A stretch of 64,000 nucleotides of DNA, taken from Solanum dulcamara (Eukaryota; Streptophyta; Magnoliopsida; Solanales; Solanaceae). The translations under genes and the position numbers were made by a program. The stretch covers positions 69,970,421-70,034,420 of the forward strand of contig NC_077246.1 in assembly GCF_947179165.1 (NCBI RefSeq), read 5' to 3'. Shown one piece after another: positions 1-12,955 of the stretch; positions within the stretch are counted from its first letter, which is position 1, and every line of letters starts with the position of its first letter. The notes beneath the pieces were generated by a model. The model made no database searches, was not told the DNA's origin, and was given only the letters and a program-made list of their open reading frames with translations.

Positions 1-1731
1 CAATAACTTTAAGAAATTAAGATTCAAAACCCATAAACTTTAAATTTTGATTCTGTCTCCTTTTCTTTTCGCATAAGCTTTTAGACTAATTAGCTATATT
101 CCTCAAAGATAGAAGACCGATTACGAGTTCACATAAACATAATATTTGACTATCAATTATTTATTATTATAATATTAATTTGAGATCATCATAAAAATTC
201 ATAAATTTTAAATTCTAAATCTGTCTCGACCCTAATAAACATGCATGTGGTATATATAAAGAATATTGCCGTAAAAATGGTGGTAATTAATTAATATGCA
301 AAAAGATATAATCCACACATTTGCTAATATCTATTTTTTAGGTGCAGAGAAAAATTCCACACAGCCTCCAATATATGTGGTTTACATGTCCGTTCAACAG
401 TCCATAATTTTGACTGCCTGCCATAAATTTAAATAAAAAATGGAGAATATATTTAGGAAAGAAGTAGGAAGAAGCTTGCAAAAATCTAAAAAATTATTCC
501 GACGAATAAAGATAAATGGTGTCTGATACTTGCATTAAAGCTCGATTAAATTTGAATACATTCGAAAGTTTCATACTGGGAGGGATGAGGGGTAAACCGC
601 TTCCTAATGAAGGCGATTCCATACCTAGAGCTTCTCGAACCTAAATCGCTTTCTAATAAAGGTAATTCCATATCTAGGAAGTCTCGAACTTAAAATCTTT
701 GATTAAGAATAAAGAAATACTTACCACTCAATCAATTTTTTTTTTTTTTGGTAATGGACAAGGGTATAATTAATACTTATGATTTATGAGTTATGGACAA
801 AGTAGGGCCTTGATATATTGACCAAAAAAAAGAGTAAAAAATTAGAAGATATTAAAAAGTGTCATAATTAAAATTGACCTTTTGTTGAAGAGAAGTCTCA
901 TTTTATCCTCTCTTCTTTTTTTTTAAAGAAAGTAAAATATTTTTACCCCCAAAATAAGATGGTTTATGAGAAGATCTCACAGTAAAAATAGGTTGATTAG
1001 ATAAACTTTTGCTAACCGTTATTACTACATTTAAACTCATTTCAAACAAATATTATATACAATAAAAATAAAAATTGGTAAAAATTCTTTATATTTTCTA
1101 TGTAAAGTATAAATCTCCGAAAGGTTAAACTATGGAAATAGTATTTGACCCTCAAGTAAAACATTCTCAATTAATAGTAAGTATCTCCTATATAATTCTT
1201 TTTCTTTGATTGCCCTATATCTTTGGCTAAATCTGCATGAATTTTAAAAAATTGTAAGTCCTTTAAGACAACTTCCTTTCGAGTTCTCGAAACGATCAAG
1301 GATTTATTTGTTAAGAACGAATTACAAAATAGAATTTTTTTTTTCATTCTATCCTTAATGTAATGATTTTATAGCAACTTTAAATATTACGACATGTCTT
1401 TAAATTCCATGATCAATCAAACATCTACATAAAAGATGTGACAGAGGAAGTAAGCTCTACCTTTTGGTATTGGGGTAGATTCAGATGTGTTACATGCCAA
1501 GTGTTCCATCAATTTTGATGTAATCAAGAGAACTAAGTAGAGGATGGAAAGATGTGAGACTGGATGAAGGTTCTATATAGCTCTTACACTTTTACAACTC
1601 GTACCATATAAAGGTCATTTAAAAAATCTGAGACTATGATTTTACAAGCTAATCAAGAAAAAAAAAATGCTACCTTCTGCATTTCTACAAACCTAGACTA
1701 GAAATAATGAGGATCAATGTGTACATAGTGT
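1..1731. other. Intergenic, downstream of SWC2
   Basis: AT-rich sequence with no coding region I can support. It includes the 3' flank of the SWC2 gene, whose stop codon is at 1734-1732. A SINE-like stretch is listed separately at about 575-735. Poly-T and poly-A runs occur around 728-739 and 913-925. Confidence 0.6.
575..735. repeat. Possible SINE fragment
   Basis: The stretch contains a partly duplicated phrase: two similar units with 'aaggcgattccatacctag' and 'aaggtaattccatatctagg', each followed by a 'ctcgaac' core, ending in an instruction-like 'actcaatcaa' tail. This resembles tRNA-derived SINE remnants common in Solanaceae, where the 'tcgaacc' string would be an internal promoter B box. 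No flanking target duplication was found, so the call is tentative. Confidence 0.3.
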
Positions 1732-4700
1732 CTACTCTGAATCCTCAGACGTGGTGTCTTCAGCAGGAAACTTGCAGAAACGAGCAAATACTCGGGAATA
1801 TGGCGTTTTTCTATTATTTGGAATTATTGACCTCTTTCGTTTCGAGGTAAATCCTTGCCCAGAAATTGCCAGGGACAACTCGTCCATATGCTTTTCCTCC
1901 TGAACTCTGCTACTTTCCGCAGCAAACCTGTAAGATGAGGAATGATAACATGAAACCTGATTTTCGTAATGTAAGCAGTGGCAGAGGCAAGATTTTCATC
2001 AATATGCAATACATACACATAAATATCAGATTTGACCTTACATATATAATGTATTTTTCCAACAAAGGGGTTTGGATGACCCCCTTCCGCCACCCTGGCT
2101 CCGCCCCTGAATGTAAGGCGGGGTCAAATATGCATCCAGTTACTTGTTCTAAAGGAACTGAACCTTTGCAAAGACAGCACAAACATACGTTTTTTTCACA
2201 ACTTAACCTGAGTTCATGTGCTGTATTCTTATTTTACGCAGAAACCACAAGCCAGAAGTTATGGGGCTATCAATATAGAACTCATTGACTAATAGTTCAT
2301 TTTCCGGCCATCGAGTATATCTAGTCCGTTTCTCTTTAAAAATCACAGTTCAATGAGAACTGCAGAAATTTCTTAATCTGAAGTAAAATAGAAGTCAATG
2401 GCATAGGAAGAGGAAAGTTGAGGAGGACAGCAAGCATCATAGCCTTCTGCCATTTTCTCTGTTTACTTTCTTCGTAAGCTCCACCTTGCATCTTTTCTTT
2501 ATTTTAGCTTTTTCAATTTCAACAGTATGAACAAAGAAGCCCAAACTAATGTTCATGTAAGTGAAGAATGCAAGAAAATTCATAAAACTAATATGATAAC
2601 ATTTCTCTTCCGAGATTTGCATCTCCCCCGTACATGATCTAGCTAGAAAAGCCGATTCTATAGTAAAAGCCAAGTCATAAGAGGTTCCACTTCATACATC
2701 AAGTATGACTCACAATGACTTAACTCCTAACTACAATCACAGCAGATCATACCACAAGAACCACGTAAAAATAGGACAAAAGTTTTTCATTCGTCATCAT
2801 TCAATATTAAGTTAAATAAATCCATACCCTTCGCGTATGATCTTAAATGCTTCTTTAGTTGCATAAGGAAGCCCAGTCTTCGGGTCACGATACCTAAAAA
2901 TTATCAATGATGAAAACAACACTTATTTAATAGTACAATAGACATCCAAATTTAAACTATTATACAAAGAAGTGGACAAAGAGATGACAATACATCTAGG
3001 ACACAATAACTGGTCATGTACACATACGTAATCTCTCTTTTTAGGGAATAAAATAAAGGAGCTTATAGAAACACAGAAATATTATCCAAGGGAAAGTATA
3101 GAACTCCAATATTGGATTGTGTGTGTGTCTCTGTGTGAGTGTGAGAGAGGATCAGAGAGAATCAAGGTAAGAAGAAACAAGGAAGATATTGTTTGAAAGA
3201 GCCGAAATGGAGGTGTGCCTCGACCCGTGTCTGTACCAATGTAAGAGAGATGACAGATTGGGAGGAAACAAATGGATCAAGCCAGAACAGGCTACATCAC
3301 ATTTTTTTCCTGAAGACCTTACAGTAATTTTGAAGACTAGAATACATGTATACTTCAAATATTTTTGGTTAAAAATCGGGATATTAGTTGACATAGAGAG
3401 ATTTGTTCTAGAGCATAGGAATAATTTTTTTCTCTATTTATGCCAAAATCGTGAGAAAGATCTGGGTTGTTGCCAAGTTGAAGGAGATGCAGGAATATTC
3501 ATCTGGACTGAAAGGAGGAGAAGATTTCTAAGGAGGACAGAAATTGAAGGAAAATTGTAGTTATGATTTTGCAACAGCATGAAAGAAGTGTCTGAGGTTG
3601 CAGAGCACAAATGAAACAGGGAGGATAGTCCGACATCGCAGGTAAAACCCAGAGGTGCATAGAGAAAAGCATCAACTACGGCAGAGAGCTGAGATATACT
3701 GCCTATTTAGAGACTAAAAAGGTGTTGTGGGATCCCGCTGGAATTAGGAAATGGGCTGACAACACTTTTAAACAGGCTGAAGGAAGAAAAACAGACATTG
3801 TTTTTATCTGGGATATGAGGAGCCCATTTCCATCAATGGTTTTACATGGATCTTCTTGGGGGTCTATAGCTCTAATGAAGGAGCCAAAGAAGATACCTGT
3901 GGTTCAAATGGCTCCTTTTAGAGTTTACTGGGTGAAGATTTTAAACTGCCAGGTAAGAGAGGAGAGGAGTAACCAGGCAGAACATTCACCTGCAATGAGA
4001 TCTCTCCCTCAAAAGACTAACTCTGATGGATAACACCCTGCTTGGAGGAAGACTTATTGGTTCAAAGGTTCAGGAAAACCTCGAGAATTGACAGATTCTT
4101 ATTTCAAAGGAGTTTGATCTTTTGTATTGTAAGTATTGTGCACCTGCTTGACGCCTCCTATGGGATGAATCTTATAAAAAAGAATAGGCTAGAACTACAA
4201 GTTTTAACAAGCATAATCGCTAAAATTCATACACTTCGTAAAAATAAACTAAGAGAATATGGAAAGAGCATGTTACCGTGCAGGCAACCCAGTAACTACA
4301 CACACTGCCTTCTGGGGGTCTGTAAAGATGAAAGCAGTCAATAATCATAAGCTGCCCGTCAATAAACATCTGAAAATACTTTAGCAATGTGGAATCGGCC
4401 ATGTCTATGATGCTGATTGTTAGGGAAATGTAGACTGAGAGGAAAGGGATGTATCAAGACTTGTAATTACATGGAGTGGATGTTGTTGAGATCTGCGAAT
4501 CGAAAGATGCTCCACTGACAAACTCTAGATAGGAAGAACCTGCAGAGAGTAAGACACCATTAACATGCATGGGTTGGTATGATGGCAAACAGCTGAGTTT
4601 TCACAAGAATATCAAACAAAAAAGCATTTAAAGCGAAAGTAAGTGTAGTATATGAATGTTTTAGAGTTAATGGTCAAAAACACACCTAAACTATGACCTT

Positions 4701-7700
4701 TTCGCAAGTTTATACCTCAACTATCCATTGTTCCATTTACCTACCTAAACTATCACTCTCTTCGTATTAAAACATACCTCAAAGCTAAGTTGGCCTACAC
4801 ACGCCTGTTGTCAATTGGGAACAAATATTTGGACAACTCAATATTGAGGTGTGTTTGATACAAAGGGAGTGATAGACTGTAGGTAAAGCGAACAATGGAT
4901 AGTTGCGGTATGAAACTCGTGAAAAAGTGATTGTTTAGGTGTGTTTTTGACCATTAACTCAATGTTTTATGATATAGAGAAGAGGGTACAGCTTTCGGGG
5001 TCCCAAATTATGGTAAGGAACTTGCCGTTTTTGGATATGTATCGTATTTGAGGACCATTGTAAACTGCTTTATGCACGATGGCCTTTTTCTTGACTTCTT
5101 CTTCCCTTGCTAGAACCCGCTCCAAATTCCTCAGATTCATGACTTCTGCCAATTTTCTCAAAGATAGGTTACATATCATTAGTGAGAAGTGCAAAGAAAA
5201 GAACTGAAAGCAAACTTACAGAGTAAGGAAATGAACCCAAACCTGTTTGAGCTGCTTCAAGAAGCATCTCTTCTTGAGTCATCTTCTTTTCCTCACCTTC
5301 CTTTTTTCTTTTTATAGGCTGAAGAATCAGAAGCATAATAGGAAGATAGTGATACAACAGAATTGTGGTAGAAAATAAAAACAAACTCAAATTTCAGTGT
5401 CCAAGTAATGTTTTCTGAAATCAAGAAAAACCAGCACATGACACAGGATTACAAACTAAATAAATAAACAAGAATAAGAGGGTTGTGTTGTAAATCCAGA
5501 AAATAAAAAAGCATGCCATGTAAAAAATGCAAGCACCAAACCTTTGTAGTTGCCTGCAAGGCTGCACGGATGGCTTCCCTTTCAGCTTGTTTAACAACGA
5601 CAGCCGTTCTTGTTGATTTCCTAATTGTTCTTTCTGCTTCAGTATCATCATGAGCATCATGATGTTCAGAAGGGGTGGACGGATCTGGAGCTTCTTCATT
5701 TTCTTGGTGCGCCTTTTCCGACTTGGTAAGGGTTTTCATTTTCTTTTTCTTTTTTGTAGATGGTTTTCCTGGATAGGTCAATCGCTTTTTGGTCCGTGTC
5801 CTGCCATAGAAACGAGAAGAGTATAATCTAAAGACTATCCATATGGAACTAAAAGGACACTTTCCATCAACTTGAATGTGTCAAACCTGTCATCTGGTTC
5901 ATTTTCTCCTTCTTCATCAGGCTCGGGTTCCTGATAACAATAATAGGGCAGTCATTTTTAACATAGGTCACACGAAAACAGAATTATCGAGATAAACATA
6001 CCCTTCCAAGCTAGAACTGCCAGTACAATTAACCAAGCCATCACTAAAATCAATGAAATGAAAAGTTCAGTGATGAGAAATGGAACACTTGGACTTACAT
6101 CTTCATCAAAGTCACTGTCGAAAACATCCACAGCTTCTCCTTCCTCTTCATATTCAATGTCATTCTCTTCCTGATAAGCAAAAGCTCATTAAATTCAATT
6201 AGGAAATTTGCCAAACAAGCACAAACCAAATACTTTACGGAAGATTGCCAAATTTTCAGGCCCGATTACAACCATGGATTCGAGATGTCAAGACCTATGA
6301 TTTGAGTAAAAGATTGCACTCCAACTACTACTTGTAGGCATAATGGAGGCAGCAGTCATTTTCACTCAAACTAGTGCAGCTGAGAATAATGGAGGCTGTG
6401 TTATTATAATTATCATTATTATTTTAGACAAGTAAAGTACAGAGGCATCAGTTATTCCAGAGAAACCTTTTCTTTTTGATAACCATGGTGTCGGGGCTAG
6501 CTTACGCACATCTCGACTAGTTCTATCGGATACTTGTCACCCCCCACCACCAGCAGGCACCGGGTAACTTTGTCCACCAAGGCTAGGACAGATAAATGGG
6601 AAGAAATCACCTAGTGTTTTTTGTCTCTGCTAGGATTTGAACCTAAGGCCCTCACAGTACAAACTTTCCTTCTTTTTTTTTTTAGAAACACAATTATGTT
6701 CATATTTCAGAAACTTCAGTTTTCATCATTTTCTTTGTGCTCCTTTATCAAAAAAGAAATGTCATTTTCTTTGTGATCTTATGCTATTTTTCGACTTGCC
6801 AGAGAAAGCAAAGAAACGTGAGTCTCTAAAAGCCAGTAACAGTTGCCCTTCAATCTGCCTCAATAATCCACATTAAACACGCATCGGATACTAAAGCTTC
6901 TAGTTTCTTAGTCGCAAACTTTTTTTTTTGATGACCTTGGTATTCGGGCTAGCTTTCGCACATCTGGACTAATTCCACGGGATACCTGTCACCTCCCACC
7001 AGCAACTGGTGCCAGGTAACTCTGTCCACCAAGGCTAGAACAAATGGGAAGAATCACCTAGTGTTTTTTTTCTCTCCATTGGGATTACCTGAGACCTCAT
7101 GACTCTCAGCCACTTCATTGACTACTAGCTAATGAATCCATTTCGCTGTTTCCTACTAAATAACGAGCTAACGAATCCCTTCTTGTTTCCACTGAACATG
7201 CCTATCCAAACTCGTTGTAAGGCTCCTGATGATCAACTTTACGAAGATTCACCATTCTATTCTGAAACTTACAGTGGATACCTAGGCACAAAAAGACAGA
7301 GGAAGGGTGTAGTAACTGATAAAATGTTCAGCAACTTGAAAATAAGCATAGATCCATAGGCTCCTGAATGTATGGTTTGGGGCAATTCGTCCCAACTTTA
7401 TTTGAATTTCTTAAAACTAAATTCGACATAGTTGTTACCTATCATTTCCCCTTACATCCATCAACTGAACAACCCCCCCCCCCCCCTTTGGTCCAAACAC
7501 TGTATTTGTTTTTAAAACTCATCAAATAAGTACAAATTATTAATTTAGAACCCCGTATCTTATAGACTAGAATCCCGAACCCATAAGTTTCAAATCCCGG
7601 CTCCACCTCTGCTCCCAACCCCTCACGATAAAACCCTCCAGGATAGAAAAAAAAAAGATCTTTTCTCCATTAAGTTTCAAAAAATGATCTTTTTTCTATA

Positions 7701-8138
7701 AAGTTGTTTCTCCTTGAGCCGAGTATCTATCAGAAACAACCTCTCTACATAGGTAGACACGTAACTTGCTTACACTCTCCCCTCCTCGGATCCCAAATCT
7801 TTACATACACTAAGCTTAAGCTGCTACCTACTAACTAAAACTGCAATAAACACAAAAAATGTAGTAACATGTTATTGAAAACAACATACATCTTTAAGAG
7901 CTTCCTGATTCCAGAAAAGTTCATCCTCTTCTAACTCATCATCCAACAATTTAGTCATCCTGTCATATAAAAATCCCATTTTTACAAGCAAATAAATCTA
8001 AATTAAGCTCAACCCAAAGAATTAGACAAACAAAAAAAAAAACAGATTGATTTTGGGTATCTTGATTTACCGTTTTCCTCTGGTAGCACGAGAAGTACGA
8101 TCAATAAAAGCGGCATTTCCCTCTTTACTGGTCTCCAT
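1732..8138 (-). CDS. SWC2: SWR1 complex subunit 2 (SWC2/YL1 family)
   Basis: Subunit of the nuclear SWR1 chromatin remodeller, which swaps H2A for H2A.Z; YL1 proteins bind the H2A.Z-H2B dimer. Exons on the minus strand: 8138-8071, 7959-7890, 6170-6099, 5930-5887, 5800-5542, 5318-5243, 5145-5026, 4539-4471, 4319-4277, 2893-2828, 1927-1732. All phases close, giving 360 aa. The start at 8138 opens METSKEGNAAF, followed by the basic RTSRATRGKR patch. Residues 47-84 are strongly acidic (histone-binding type) and about 105-200 are Lys/Glu-rich coiled-coil-like. The block around MNLRNLERVLAREEEVKKK and the YL1_C domain (about 258-290, with AVCVVTGLPARYRDPKTGLP) are diagnostic. The tail is Ser/Asp/Glu-rich. 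Intron 7 begins with GC, not GT. Introns 2, 7 and 9 carry repeats. The exon model is my own and lacks transcript support. Confidence 0.93.
2894..4276. other. SWC2 intron 9 with unexplained open frames
   Basis: This 1.4-kb intron of SWC2 holds two plus-strand open frames, 3189-3560 (123 codons) and 3722-4033 (103 codons), antisense to the host gene. Their translations do not match a family I can name. The second has a Trp/Pro-rich section typical of retroelement ORF1-like debris. A (GT/GA)n-like run lies at 3119-3150. I treat both as transposon remnants rather than genes. Confidence 0.35.
4655..4969. mobile_element. Mutator-type MITE with 9-bp target duplication
   Basis: Inverted terminal repeats begin with 'gagttaatggtcaaaaacac' at 4664 and are mirrored at 4960 reading backwards; the first 28 bp are identical between ends. 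The element is 297 bp (4664-4960). It is bordered by a perfect 9-bp direct repeat 'aatgtttta' at 4655-4663 and 4961-4969. Nine-base duplications are the hallmark of Mutator-superfamily insertion. There is no coding capacity, hence a MITE. It lies inside SWC2 intron 7 and makes up most of that intron's 486 bp. Confidence 0.9.
6474..6658 (-). mobile_element. tRNA-derived SINE (Solanaceae SolS-like), copy 1
   Basis: Read on the minus strand, it begins near a B-box-like 'ggttcaaatcc', passes through a body containing 'ccttggtggacaaagttacc' and ends at 'ggttatcaaaaaga'. The A-box end seems missing. A second copy about 450 bp away (6927-7131) has the same body and orientation. It lies in SWC2 intron 2, same strand as the gene. 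Confidence 0.75.
6927..7131 (-). mobile_element. tRNA-derived SINE (SolS-like), copy 2
   Basis: Homologous to the copy at 6474-6658, in the same orientation within SWC2 intron 2. On the minus strand the 3' end is 'aaggtcatcaaaaaaaa'. This copy extends further at its 5' side, into 'tagtcaatgaagtggctga' near 7131. The two copies differ by scattered substitutions, so they look like independent insertions rather than a recent duplication. Confidence 0.75.
7713..7800 (+). mobile_element. Diverged Au-type SINE fragment
   Basis: The order 'gagccgagtatctatcagaaacaacctctctac' ... 'taacttgcttacactctcccctcctcggatccc' follows the same pattern as the better preserved copies at 33533, 36217 and 63299, but is degraded and lacks the TTG tail. 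It lies in SWC2 intron 2. Confidence 0.5.
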
Positions 8139-8849
8139 ATCTCTAATTCTTGGAAGCAAAATTTGGTGGTCGGATTTCAGAATCTTGATTTTGGTTATAT
8201 GAAGTTGCAATCTTTTACAGACATTTTGTCGAACAGTTGGTGTTCATTAAACAATCAGAAGTACTATTAGAACAAAATAAATAAATAAGAATTCCCTCGT
8301 TTCCCTTAATTATACTTGGACCAGAACGAAAAATTAATAAAAGTAAGAGAACATAATTGTCATTTTTTCCTTTTCTTATATGTATGCAAGGTTTCCTAAG
8401 AAAATTGAGTGGAAGTTGACAAATAGGTTTTCAATTAAAAAAAAATGACAATTTAATTAAGTTCAAGTCAAACTTTTTATTAATTAGGAGATTAAGTTAA
8501 AAGGGTGTAAAATGTAATTTTTAAAATTTCTTAATCTTTTGTAAAATATAAAAACATCATAAAGGGTTTTCTCTTCTTTTTCAAATATGTTCAAAACTCC
8601 TCATTGTCAGTTGGTATAATTTTTCAACTTCTCTGCTCTCTCTCTCTCAATAATCTGGGCAACAATTCAACAACAATCCACAACAAGTCTATAATTTCTT
8701 TCTATTTTTTCTTTTTCGTTTATTTCTGTTATCGTCGTTGTCATTGTCATTGCTAAAATTTTGATTTTAAAGGTAAAATTCTCTTTTTTTTCCTCCTCAT
8801 TGTTAGGGCTTTTTATTTTTAAAGTGAAAAAAACGATGATTTAGATTTA
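8139..8849. promoter_or_regulatory. SWC2 5' flank
   Basis: Non-coding stretch between the SWC2 start codon and the left edge of the transposon palindrome. It should hold the SWC2 5' UTR and promoter. I see no unambiguous TATA box at a fixed distance. A CT-run at 8634-8650 ('ctctgctctctctctctcaa') is of the pyrimidine-patch type often found near plant transcription starts, although it points on the plus strand. Confidence 0.4.
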
Positions 8850-11800
8850 AAAAGAACAAGAAAAAGAGCATGAATTTCACATATTTTGTTGTTGCATGTC
8901 CTAATAAATAGTGTATTTATTGTTATTGTTTTGAATTTTACATATTTTTGTTGTTGTGTCGTGGTTTGGTTGTTGTACTTAAAAAATAGTGTATTTGTTG
9001 TTATTGTTGTGGATTTTACATATTTTTGTTATTGTTTGGTGGTTTGGTTATTGTACTTAAAAAATATATTGTTGTTGTAGAAACTTAAAAATTTGTGTGA
9101 CTAAATCACATAGTTGTTGAGGTTGTTGTAACAAGTCATATGAACAGTTAGAAGTTTTTCTGAAGCAATTGCTGAAACTAGTGCAGTAACTGCTGAAGCA
9201 ACAATTGAAGTTTCACACAATAATTGTTGGAATAATTGCTTCTCAACTTCAGCAGTTACTTCAGCAGTTGCTTCAGCAACTTAAAAATATTTTGATAATT
9301 CGGATATTTCATTGTTGCATGTGTGTATTATTAAATAAAAACAATCTTCCTAATTGTTGCTTAGTGATTTGGTTGTTGTTTGATGTACAACTTGAAAACT
9401 GTGTTATTAATACAACAATATAAGAATTTGTGTGATTAAATCATACAATTGTTAAGGTTGCTATAACAAGTCATATGAATCATTGAAGTTGTTGCTTCTC
9501 AACTTCGACAGTTACTTCAGTAATTCAGTGATTTATTTGAAAATGTATATATTTTATGTACTTGTTTGAACAAGTACAGTAGCTTTTTTTCCTATTTATT
9601 TTGAATGATTGATCAAATTAATTGAAGGTTTGTTTGTTTCATGTGCTGCCGAAAAATGGCTTCCAAAAAAAGAAAGACAATAACTGATGATGTTGTTGCT
9701 TCTACTATTTCTAATAGATATACTAGAAGGACACTTATCACACAGAGGTAAAAAGAAGCGGAAGAAGCCTCCAAGAATAGCACCAGTAAATTATCCACAC
9801 TTGATGAACATGCCCATGTCCTTACTGAGAGTGAGGAAACTTTAATAGCTCAAGAAAAAAAGCATAGAAACAAGGTCTCACGAAGAAGCAAAATCAAGAT
9901 CACAAAAAAAAAAATCAAGGTCACAAGAAGAAGAAAGATCAAGATCGAAAAAGTTTATAGAAGAAGGTGAAATGGGTGCTTCTTCTAAGAATATAGATGT
10001 CTCTGTTGATAATGGTGTTGATAATGGTGGTGAGAAGGATAGAGGAGCTACATATGAAGAGAGAACAAAATTTCGACATGATAGACTTATTTCAGAGGAA
10101 ACGGGGACACCAGAATCTGTCGAGTTCTCTCCAATCAGATCTTCAAGTGATGATGCCTCATTTATCAAGCTTGTTAGATATTCAGATTTCAAATTTGTGA
10201 CCAAGATGGATGAATATCCAAATATTTCTGATTCTATTACCATTAAGTCCGAATTGGTGAAGTCTTTTAGTGATTTTTGAAAAGTTTTGAAGCAATGAAA
10301 GATGATTTTTTTTTTAGATTTTCCATATTTGAAAACTATTTGAACCTACCTGAGAAGATGGCTCAACAGTTTTAAATGAAGTTAGTGTATCAACTTTTTT
10401 GATACCAAATTAATACCAAGCGATCTACAGAGATCTAGATAAATTTTTGAGGCATGTCGGTTCGTTTTGGCATGAAATAATTTGTCATTATGACTCGTTT
10501 GAATTGTCATTTGTCAAAAGAATATGATGATGGGAAAATGTCGTCTAAGGTTAGAGATAGGCGACAAGATATTATTGAGTCGGCAGGAAGGACCTTTAAG
10601 AAGGATGATCTGATTGAGCATCTCAAATCTGATACTTTTTCAGGAGGTGCAAAGAAGTCTTTGTGTAATATGTGCATTGTATTCTTCTTGGGAGAGATCC
10701 AAACACAAAAACTCCGATCGAAATGATTTTGCTTTCAGCCGATAGAAAGATATTTTGTGCCTATTCATGGGTCGTGAATACTACAAGCTAACAGTTGAAT
10801 ATCTATTGAAGGCGGTGAATAAAGATGTGAATACCATCAATCTTTATCGTTTTCCATGGGCTTTCATGGTAAACTTTAAATTTTTTTCTAAGTTATTTTT
10901 TGATCCATTCATAATTTTGATCATTTTTATATGTAATTATTTTATGTAGCATTGGGCATATGAGGTTATTTCCCACCTTCGAAAGAAATTAAAGATGGTT
11001 TCGAAACAAGTGACTTCACCGCGGATCGTTAGATGAATTTCGACGGTCAACAATAAATATGTTGAGGTTCATAACTTTTTTGATTCTCCCAAAAATTCGG
11101 TAATCCTCATTTTATCTTTATATAACCTTGGTGTTTATTTTGATAAATAGTTTCATTAATTGATTGATTATTTTAGTTAGTTATTGTAGTTGTTTGTAAA
11201 AGCTATTGCAGTTGTTTAGCAGTTGCTTCTTAATTACTCAGCAATTGTTAAATAACTACTAAATCTGACTACTAAAAAATGTCAATTGAAGTAGTTTATA
11301 TCAATTGTTATTAATACCTCAATAGTTGTTGCTAAATATTTCAGCAGCTGCAATAACATCTCATCAATTGCTGAATCTGAATACTGAAATATATTATGAC
11401 AGTTGCAGTAGTTTGCAACAGTTGATGTAAATATTTCAGGTGTTGCTATAATTGTTGTAATTATTGTAGACAACTACAACAGCTACTGCAACTTTTATTA
11501 TTTCTATATTTTTTCTATTTAATTTAATTATCTTTTGATTTTTTTAAATATATGTAGATTGTGTATCTATGGTTAGTTCCTACACCTAGTGAGATAGAGA
11601 TTAAATTTTTTTACTGGATTTGTGCTTTTGAAGTTGACTGAAGATGAGGAAATTGAAAATTTTGAAAAAGACTTCAATGATTTTGTGGCCATCAAAATAG
11701 ATACTATAATTGTTGAGAAAAATTTTGATCCCTCAGTGGCCCTTATTAAATGTGGTGATGTTGTTGGTGAATCATCAAGAGGTGTTGATGGTGATGGTAG

Positions 11801-12955
11801 AGGAGAAAGGGTATTTACTCCACATGTTGATATTAGTAATAATAGTGATGTCGATGTCCTAGTGCTTTTGGTGTTGGTGGAGAAGGAGAATTTTCTCTTA
11901 TTGGTGAGAATGCTCGAGTTCTTCCAACAACTCCATTCAAAATAGATAAATCTTCTACAGGCGATATCAGTGCCTCTTTGTGCTTGTCAATGTGAAATAT
12001 GTGCTAAAAAGATGAATTTGATGACTGAAAGCATTCGATTTTTAGATGAGTCCGTTAAAAGTCTTATGGCCAAAAGGGGCGTTAGATCATCAAGAAAGAT
12101 TTCAAGTCCCTATACGCCAATTATCAATAAGAAAAAAAAGTAAATATCGAAGGCTATAGAAAGTGTCAAAGAAAAAAAGGCTGCCAAGACACCTACTGTA
12201 ATGCCAAAGATCGAGCTATAGCTGGTGGATATCTAAGCATGCAAGGAGTGAATCATACAAAAAAATAAAAAATATCTTGAATGTTAAAGATCCACAGAAA
12301 AAATCTTACACAATGCATGAATTTAATTTTGAGGACTTCTACATGATGACCAATATGCAAAAGTGGTGGAAGGATCGGGTAATTATCAATAGGTTTAATT
12401 TATTTTGATTAAGATGTTCCAGCAGATGCAACACTTGCTGCAATGATATTGTGTATTGTTGCAGCAATTGCTTATTTCGGTGAAGCAATTATTGTTACTG
12501 CTTGTGTGTTATTGCAGCAGACGCAACAATCATCTTAAGTTTTCTCAGTAGTTATTGCATCTGCTGTAACAACTTTTGTATCTCTCGTCTTATTTTTTTT
12601 TAATTATTGAAGCATGTCAATGAAATATTATGTCTAATGCGTCGAAGGCATATTGAATATCCTCACCACTATGATGCAAAAGACAAAATTCTTGATTTTG
12701 ATTTTTCTAATTACTTTACAAGTGTTCTATGGACAATTGATTGATGAGAGTTCTCAATCGAATACTGTCTCTTTGAAGGAACGCATTGATCAGTTTATCT
12801 TTGATGATTACTATTTGAATTATTGTAGAGGAGGTAAATTATTTTCTAGCGGTGTCCCATGGCATGGTGCCAAGATAATTTTCACTGTCTTAAACCTAGG
12901 CAAAAAACATTTTGTCGCGTTTGAAATTCTTATTGATAAGGAAAACATTAATGTA
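8850..12955 (+). mobile_element. Ulp1-type transposon, left arm of a giant inverted repeat
   Basis: A decayed transposon copy reading on the plus strand. Non-coding 5' part to about 9640 contains repeats of a 'ttttacatatttttgttgttgt' phrase. Coding debris follows in several frames: a Lys/Arg-rich segment (about 9650-9960), 9972-10280, 10490-10726 and its continuation in another frame to about 10800, 11622-11945, and a Ulp1/C48-protease-like end from about 12640 with a KKHFVAFEI His motif and an Asp about 15 residues on. It matches, in opposite orientation, 13015-19990. Ulp1-like domains are carried by some plant Mutator-like elements (Kaonashi type); that lineage assignment is inference, as no transposase or clear termini were identified. 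Confidence 0.7.

Noticed and set aside
1824..2288. Frames on both strands near the SWC2 3' end
   Set aside because: They overlap SWC2 exon 11 and intron 10 in wrong frames. Only the spliced minus-strand frame continues the YL1 protein.
6600..6660. tRNA-like B box 'ggttcaaatcc' on the minus strand
   Set aside because: It belongs to a SINE with a second copy 450 bp away, not to a functional tRNA gene.
8880..9080. Repetitive hydrophobic frame resembling a membrane protein
   Set aside because: It translates the 'ttttacatatttttgttgttgt' repeats in the non-coding part of the transposon arm.
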